This document shows, in pieces, positions 57,989 to 64,000 of a stretch of 64,000 nt of DNA (position 1 is the stretch's first letter; every line of letters starts with the position of its first letter). The notes under the pieces were generated by a model that worked only from the letters and a program-made list of their open reading frames with translations, did not search any database and was not told the DNA's origin. The DNA is taken from positions 434,001 through 498,000 of the forward strand of contig JAVYIG010000092.1 in the NCBI GenBank assembly GCA_035222895.1, in the 5' to 3' direction. This stretch comes from Strongylocentrotus droebachiensis (lineage: Eukaryota; Echinodermata; Echinoidea; Camarodonta; Strongylocentrotidae). The position numbers were made by a program, and so were the translations under genes.

Positions 57989-58399
57989 ATGGCGGATCCA
58001 GGAGGGGGCCGGAGGCCTCCCCCCCCCCCCCCCCCCCTCCCCCCCTTGAGAAAAAAATCTTGTAAAAACACGTGATTTTTACCTTTTGGGGGGGGGGTGC
58101 AACTTTTTAAATTTTCGAGGACCAAGAGGAATAAAACATGAACCAAAAACAAAACAAAAAAGTGTGTAATTGGGTTTTTACAGTCCTGTATCAATCAGAT
58201 ATGATTATTTACGTATGGGGACCGACCGAATGACGTAACTCAGTTTCGAACCGGGGTCCTCCTGACTCCTGAGTCGGTGACAGTTTGCATGTAGGCTCAG
58301 GCGCGGATCCAGGATTTCTTAGGGGAGGGGGCCCAACTTTCTTCATTTTTGTTTGCTCCCGAAAATTGGAAAATCGCGCCGGCCGAAAAGTCGCTCAGT

Positions 58400-58441
<42 letters not shown>

Positions 58442-58729
58442 AGTGAGCACAATTTTTTTTTTTTTTTTTGCTCCCGAAAATTTGAAAATCGCGCCGACCG
58501 AAAAGTCGCTCAGTGGGGTGGGGGAGGGGGGGGGGGCGGCGGTAGTGAGCACATTTTTTTTTTTTTTTTTGGTCCTCGAAATTTTTTCAATTTGCACCCC
58601 CCCCCCCCCCTTGAGCGCCAGGGGGGGGGCCCAACCCCCCAAAAAGGTAAAAATCACGTGATTACATGATTTTTTTCTCAAGGGGGGGGCCCGGGCCCCC
58701 CGGGCCCCCCTCACCTGGATCCGCCACTG
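57989..58729. mobile_element. Cluster of G/C-run elements with GGCGGATCCAGG ends
   Basis: ATGGCGGATCCAGG at 57988-58001 and GCGCGGATCCAGG at 58301-58313 face CTGGATCCGCCACTG ending at 58729. Between them lie a ~40-base G run (58400-58440), a second G-rich block and C runs, and two tandem copies of CGCGCCG-CCGAAAAGTCGCTCAGTGG. Gly- or Pro-rich ORFs here are homopolymer translations. Confidence 0.6.
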
Positions 58730-58989
58730 TGTAGGCTTACCAAATGAACAAACCACTATATAGATCAAATCACATCTCCCTATATAGTTCCACGTGGTAA
58801 TGCATGTAACAGTTAATTCTCTTCGTGACCTTTTATCTGTTCTTTTATCTGTATTGGTGATATATGTATCTGTTTATAACAGCAGATTATTCGTTTCTGG
58901 TTGACAGAGGCGATTTCTCGTCCTCAGTGTGTTTTTAATTTCGGTTTAGCGCCATCATCGTTCAAAATCATAGTAAAAAGCAACAGTTC

Positions 58990-59155
58990 ACGAGAGAAGG
59001 GGGAGGAAGAAAGAGAGGGAAAGGGAGAGAGAGAGAGAGGGGGGATGGGAGAGGGAGAGAGATGGGTGGGGTGAAAAAGACAGAATGAGGAGAGATACCG
59101 AAGGGGAAGGGAGAGAGAGATAGAGGGGAAGAGAGAGAGAGAGAGAGAGAGGATA
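58990..59155. repeat. (GA)n-rich low complexity
   Basis: GAGAGAGAGA with GGGGA interruptions; the antisense Ser/Leu/Pro ORF is its translation. Confidence 0.8.
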
Positions 59156-59247
59156 GCGATGATCTTCTTCATTCTTGAGAGCTTTTTCATCAGTGCATAC
59201 GACTGATACGAGTTCCCGACTTTAGTATTTGATGCAAAAAGGTGAGT

Positions 59248-59336
59248 AGGGGCGGATCTACGGGGGGGGGGGCGGGGTAGGGGTTTAAATTAGTACTCAC
59301 TACCGCCCCCCCTAGCAAAAAGCTAGATCCGCCCCT
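59248..59336. mobile_element. 89-bp MITE with GGCGGATC ends
   Basis: AGGGGCGGATCTA and TAGATCCGCCCCT are exact inverse complements. GGTGAG occurs just outside on both sides. It is related to the ends at 57989 and 58729. Confidence 0.65.
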
Positions 59337-62300
59337 GGTGAGATCATATTGCGATATTGTTGAACATTTTGGAGCACCGTGAAACAACTTAGCTTGACGT
59401 GTCATCTTTCTATCGTTATAGGATAAAGGTTTGATAAAAGCCAATTAATTGATATCCACTCGATAAAGATTTGACAAGAATCACAAAATACCGATTTTAA
59501 AAAGCGTACAATTGAAACGCGATCAGTGGTACAGATTTTTTTCTTTTAATCTTAAAAAAAATTAAACAATTTGAATCGCCATGCATATCAAATCTGACAA
59601 ATTAAGATTTAGTGCTTAGTAATGTTGTACACTGATCGATAGATTTATCTTTCACGTCTTACAACTATTTTCTTCTAAACTCAATGATTTTCTTGAGCTT
59701 CTTTTGACCCGTTTCCACATTTAATTAGAACGCAAAGCTTATGTCGATTGTCGAATAGTAATTTCGTCAGCATTTTATCCCTTTTTTAAAGAATACTATT
59801 GCTTTATTTCTTTTCTCTCGATATAACCCTGTCATAGTTTTTGTTGAGACCTGGAAACGTGTAATTAAATAATTGTCATATCCGAAGAAATAAAATTCTT
59901 CAAAGGTTTAAGGTTATGTCCTTATTCTTATTTAGGATGATTTTATCTCTTAATCGTTAAGCCATTTACCTCCGTTTTCGTCTTTCCCGTAGCTTTAAAT
60001 TTCTTCTTATTTTTGATCTGCTGTATCTGTTTCAACCATTTTCTTAATCCGCTTCCACTCCCTAGTTCCACTAGTTTTATTTATTAATATTTTTCATTTT
60101 CATTTTTTTGGGGGAGGGGGGGGGGGGATTTGGGTATACCGGAGGTTTCATGGAATTTGTGGACACTTTTTTGAATAACTGTTACTGTAAGAGTGAATTA
60201 TCGATGGAGAAAAAGATGATTGTCACTTAATCTCAGTCCCGACAATAGATCTGTTTTTTAAAAGAGACTACCTGATAAAATAATGTATAATACATAAACG
60301 GAATCGTTTTTCCATGAAAAAATGGGTTTTGTGAAAAACGAAAAAAAAAATCTGTAACACTTGCTGAAAAAACACAAAATATGATTTCTTAATAACGATT
60401 AATTCCAAGTCGTTTGGCAAACGTAAGATGACTTATTCAGCTATATAGCCTATATTGTTTTCTAGTAAATCTGTATTTGAAAAATATTATTTGATAAAAA
60501 CATTTGGTGACCTTTAAAACTTTAGAGTTATAAGAAAATGATGTTCCAGTAGCCTGTAACCGGTATAGAAGATTAATGCATTCAATGTTGGTTTAGGGTT
60601 AGGGTTAGGGTTAGGGTTATGGGTTAGGGTTAGAGTTAGGGTAAAATTACAACAAAAAAAACGTTTTTGCAACTGGGCCGAGTTGTCCCCTGGTCCGAGT
60701 TAGCCCGGATCCACTTGAATAATTCGTTCTTTTGATTTGATTATATGCCCACACGATTTACTAATGTATTCAACGGATTCACATTTTTGTTTACACATGT
60801 GTCCCCTCCTTCCTCTGAATTAATTATTTTTTTCATAATTAAAGTTCATACTAAGAAGAAGAGAAAATTGGGGATAATAGTCAAATTTTGACTGATTGCC
60901 AACGTTGAATACAACAACAAACTTCGCCCGCGTCGCGATGTTATGTGGGTGTATTGATTAATGCCACCCCATGCAGGAAAAAATATGAAATCAGCGAATA
61001 TTATAATATGAATTATGATGGGAACGTAAAACAAACAAACCAGTAAATTTTTGTCGTAATATAATCAAATTCGAATTGCATATACAGTACATTAGTTGTT
61101 GCCAGGTAAAATGGGACAAACATACATTATGGCTTGTCCTTCATAACAACACGTAATGAATATAGTTACAATTCGCACTCTGACTATATTGAAATACAAT
61201 ACAGGTGAATGAAATAATTCGTAAAGAGGCACTTAAAGCATTTTGTGCATCAAATTTATAACGAAATTGATATCGGGAAAGTATAGTTTTAATGTTTGAA
61301 CAATTATTTTATCCAAGTCTTTACGGCCAAATTAATGGTTTGATTTTCTTTTTCATCAACACTGTAGGCCTACTTTCCTCACCCTCTTCTCATTATTTCC
61401 CTGTCATCTTATCGTCACCATCCTCCTCATGCATCATCATCTTCCTTCTCCGCCCCGCCCCCCTCATCAGCGTCATCATCATCGATTGCATCATCATAAT
61501 TATCATCATCATCGTCATCTTCATCAGCATCAGCATCCTTGTAACTTCTCTTCTTTCACGTTTTGCCATCATTCACTGTTAACAGGCCTTTCATTGTATA
61601 TTTTACTTTTCATTATAAAAGGAATCGAAACCCTCCCCGCCCCTATTTTCCACCAATCAATGATTTGGCTTTGAATGTGGACCGTTGTGTTTACTGAGTC
61701 TATTTGTCAACGATTCAACGAACGCTACATTATAATCATCACAGCCCTAATCATTCAATGGAACCATCCCTCAAAAGAACGCACATCATTACGTAACATT
61801 CCAGTGCAGGAACTAAACAAAGAAGCTCGAGAGAAAACAAAAAGGAGGGGGGGGGGGTGGACCAATTCCATAGTAAGAATTCATTCTTTAATAATCATCT
61901 CCGATTTATTGGTATTCTGCAGGACTGAACACTGAACACAAGTGATACTTTCCAATTCTTTTGAATCTTAGTATAATGGCCTATAATGAGGCCGGACGAG
62001 CAGAAGCATGAAAATATAGTGCATGAAAAGGTTTCTCAATTCTTTAGAAGGAAGGGAAGCTTTTGTAAGTAGAGCTCGATGTTCTACGAATAACATCTAT
62101 TGATTCCATATAATGCTACGACCAATGCTCTATTCTTTACATTATCCCGGTTACGTAATACAGAATGCCTCCTAGAATGTTGGACTTGCATTTGCGATGG
62201 ATTTGGAGACCGCCTAGCTAGGTGGAAAAAAAGACCGCTGGCGCATCGCCAAATCACAATGTGCTAATCGCTAACTAAACCACGATCGCACGCTACGCAT

Positions 62301-63105
62301 CGTGTGTGTTATCAAACCTAATGTGACGTAATGTTGTGATGTACTTAACTGTGTGTGCGTATATTTGTATAGCGTATAGGCCAATTACGTAAGTCCCTGA
62401 TTATCTCTGGTGCATAGGCAACGACATTCTACGAATATTATGTAACATGTGTTCAGGCCTGCATGTGTTATTACGTGTGTCATAATTTACGGCAAATAGT
62501 CAATCGAAATGTTTTCGTTGCACATTATTCGAATGTTATTATGGAACTGTTTTAAAAGAAAAAACCTCAGAAAGTAAATTATTATGCTTACACATGTCCA
62601 TAATCATATGAAGGTGTTTCACAAATACCACATGACCACATGGATATACCGCCACCAGCTGCTCACAGTCGTTACCACCTATATGGTACAGTAATGTTGA
62701 ACTCAAATTGCCTGAAGAAAATGCATTACTTGTATATATCGTAAGCGGGGTTTATAATTACAACTGAAATTTGAGCAGCGGTCGTAATAACATAAAATCG
62801 AAATTAATTCTATGACGAAACCACATCGTTTGTTTCAGTACGTGGCGGAACCAGGATGATAATCCCGAAGGGGTGAGGGCACCACAATAAGTAGAAATAT
62901 TCTTGTATTTTACCAAAGGGCATAGGAATTAAAATGGAAACAAGTTCTTAAATGAATAAGTTAAAGGATAAGAAAAGGATAATGGGGCACATACATGACC
63001 TCGCGACCCCCCCCCCCCCCCACCCCTCGCCCCGCCACTGACTAATAATTTCCAAAACACGGATGTGCAGGATGACTTGATGCAATATGGCGGCAATGTT
63101 TGGTG
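59337..63105. other. Gene-free AT-rich stretch
   Basis: I see no coding exon. It contains a G run near 60112-60127, the telomere-like repeat at 60594-60646, a CAT/ATC trinucleotide tract at 61425-61540 whose His-rich ORF is a repeat translation, and a decayed G/C-run element at 62842-63045 with GTGGCGGAACCAGG and CCCCGCCACTGAC ends. Confidence 0.55.
60594..60646 (+). repeat. Interstitial telomere-like (TTAGGG)n
   Basis: About eight TTAGGG or one-off units (GGGTTAGGGTTAGGGTTAGG, then TTATGGG and TTAGAG variants). Shorter GGGTTAGGGTTAG tracts occur near 40900 and 40950. Confidence 0.85.
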
Positions 63106-63298
63106 ATGATGATGTTTCCTGACTGTCCCCGAGAGCTTGACCGTCCAAACATCATCTCCCTGGCCGCACTTCCGATCTCATTTAGTAATGATGACGTCAC
63201 CATTGGTCATCTCCCACAGATGGATGGACCATGGTATGGACATGAGCTGGCTACCAACCAAATGGCGTATTCTCCTTCTCCGCCGAAAATGTTAAGGG
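63106..63298 (+). CDS. Candidate coding exon of an unknown gene
   Basis: From ATGATGATG the frame reads MMMFPDCPRELDRPN, then ISLAALPISFSNDDVTIGHL, PQMDGPWYGHELATNQMAYS and PSPPKMLR before a possible donor (AGG/GTATAT). Base composition is more GC-rich and codon-like than the flanks, and amino acid use is balanced, unlike the nearby chance ORFs. I do not recognise a family. It could be a first exon whose gene continues past the window. Confidence 0.35.
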
Positions 63299-63919
63299 TA
63301 TATTTTATCCGTATTCATATAGCATGCCTTATATTACAGTCGACAAAACATTGGCCGTTATTTCCTGGTTATTTTGTTTTACTTCTCCTTTTTCAGTTTT
63401 CTTCTTCTTTTTCCTCTTCTACTCCTTCTTCTTCTTCTCTAGAGTGAGGGAGAGAGAAAGGTTGGGAGAAATAGATATATAGTTAGATAGTGCATAAACT
63501 GGGGGAGAGTGAATACAATGAAAATACATAATGGTGAGAAATCAAAGAAAATCTTTAAAAAACTACATTGAATGTAGAGCCTCCATTGTACTCTTAACAA
63601 GTCATGACAATGAATATTATAACGCATTAGTGTATGAAGATAACGGTGTAAATAAACAAAAACAACCAATTTCCTGGAGTATAAAAAATAGTTCGAGTTC
63701 GACCACAGATCGCTTTATATGCTTTAATGTTATTTTACAAATACAATACGTTATACAATATAACAAAATACTATAAAAAGGCTGAATGAATACATTCATA
63801 CATCATATTGGAGGCGAGTTGGCTCAGAAAACACTCAGTCCCTCGGATAGGACGATAAACGGAGACCCCGTGTACAGGAGAGTCACCACCACTGCACTAT
63901 TCGTATATAGAATAAGGGA

Positions 63920-63965
63920 ACCCTGGTGAAGTGGTCCACCTGCACACCCCCAATCAGTTTACCGC
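63920..63965 (+). repeat. Copy of a dispersed repeat also at 35445
   Basis: GGGAACCCTGGTGAAGTGGT and CCACCTGCACA match GTAACCCTGGTTTAGTGGTC CACCTGCACA near 35448-35478. The window ends inside or near it. Confidence 0.4.
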
Positions 63966-64000
63966 AAGGAGAGACCCAAGGTCTACAGTGATTCAGTCCG

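Noticed and set aside
58343-58768. Gly-rich and Pro-rich ORFs
   Set aside because: They arise from G and C homopolymers inside repeat elements.

Overview
The window is animal nuclear DNA: AT-rich, intron-rich and crowded with repeats. The genes have introns with GT/AG ends and match metazoan proteins with vertebrate counterparts. The tRNA-derived SINEs, CR1-like LINE pieces, foldback transposons and long G/C runs suggest a marine invertebrate deuterostome, most likely an echinoderm such as a sea urchin. That assignment is inference; nothing here fixes the species. All exon joins below were made by hand from splice sites, reading phase and family similarity.

Five protein genes are supported. 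TEX36 (+, 4301-6110, 4 exons) encodes a small protein of unknown role. FAHD1 (-, 9481-12584, 3 exons) encodes a mitochondrial acylpyruvase/oxaloacetate decarboxylase. SUCLG1 (-, 14874-26696, 8 exons) encodes the alpha subunit of succinate-CoA ligase. MED28 (+, 27141-30573, 4 exons) encodes a Mediator subunit. LAP3 (-, 34763-47006 for 12 exons, plus a weak first-exon candidate at 49501-49542) encodes the M17 leucine aminopeptidase. SUCLG1 and MED28 diverge from a 444-bp gap. MED28 and LAP3 converge, and the same two genes are neighbours in human. FAHD1 and SUCLG1 both act in mitochondrial C4-acid metabolism; otherwise the genes do not form a pathway.

The space between exons is mostly mobile DNA. 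SUCLG1 intron 1 holds a transposon nest: a 1.8-kb hAT-like foldback with an 8-bp target duplication sits inside a second inverted-repeat element. SUCLG1 intron 6 has a ~145-bp satellite in which most units carry a perfect DR1 nuclear-receptor site. Five copies of a TTAA-flanked MITE lie around FAHD1, MED28 and LAP3, one of them 13 bp from a LAP3 exon. FAHD1 intron 1 and the LAP3 introns carry broken LINEs, SINEs and foldbacks.

From 49.86 to 55.73 kb lies an apparently young LTR element with two 348-bp LTRs that look identical and a CATA duplication. It encodes only Gag plus a short overlapping repeat ORF, with no reverse transcriptase or integrase. Its 1.5-kb leader has five copies of a nested hairpin; nearly every mismatch between the stem arms is G-U. 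This is the most novel structure in the window. From 55.7 to 64 kb there are palindromes, SINE pieces, G-rich terminal-repeat elements, an interstitial telomere repeat and one weak candidate exon.
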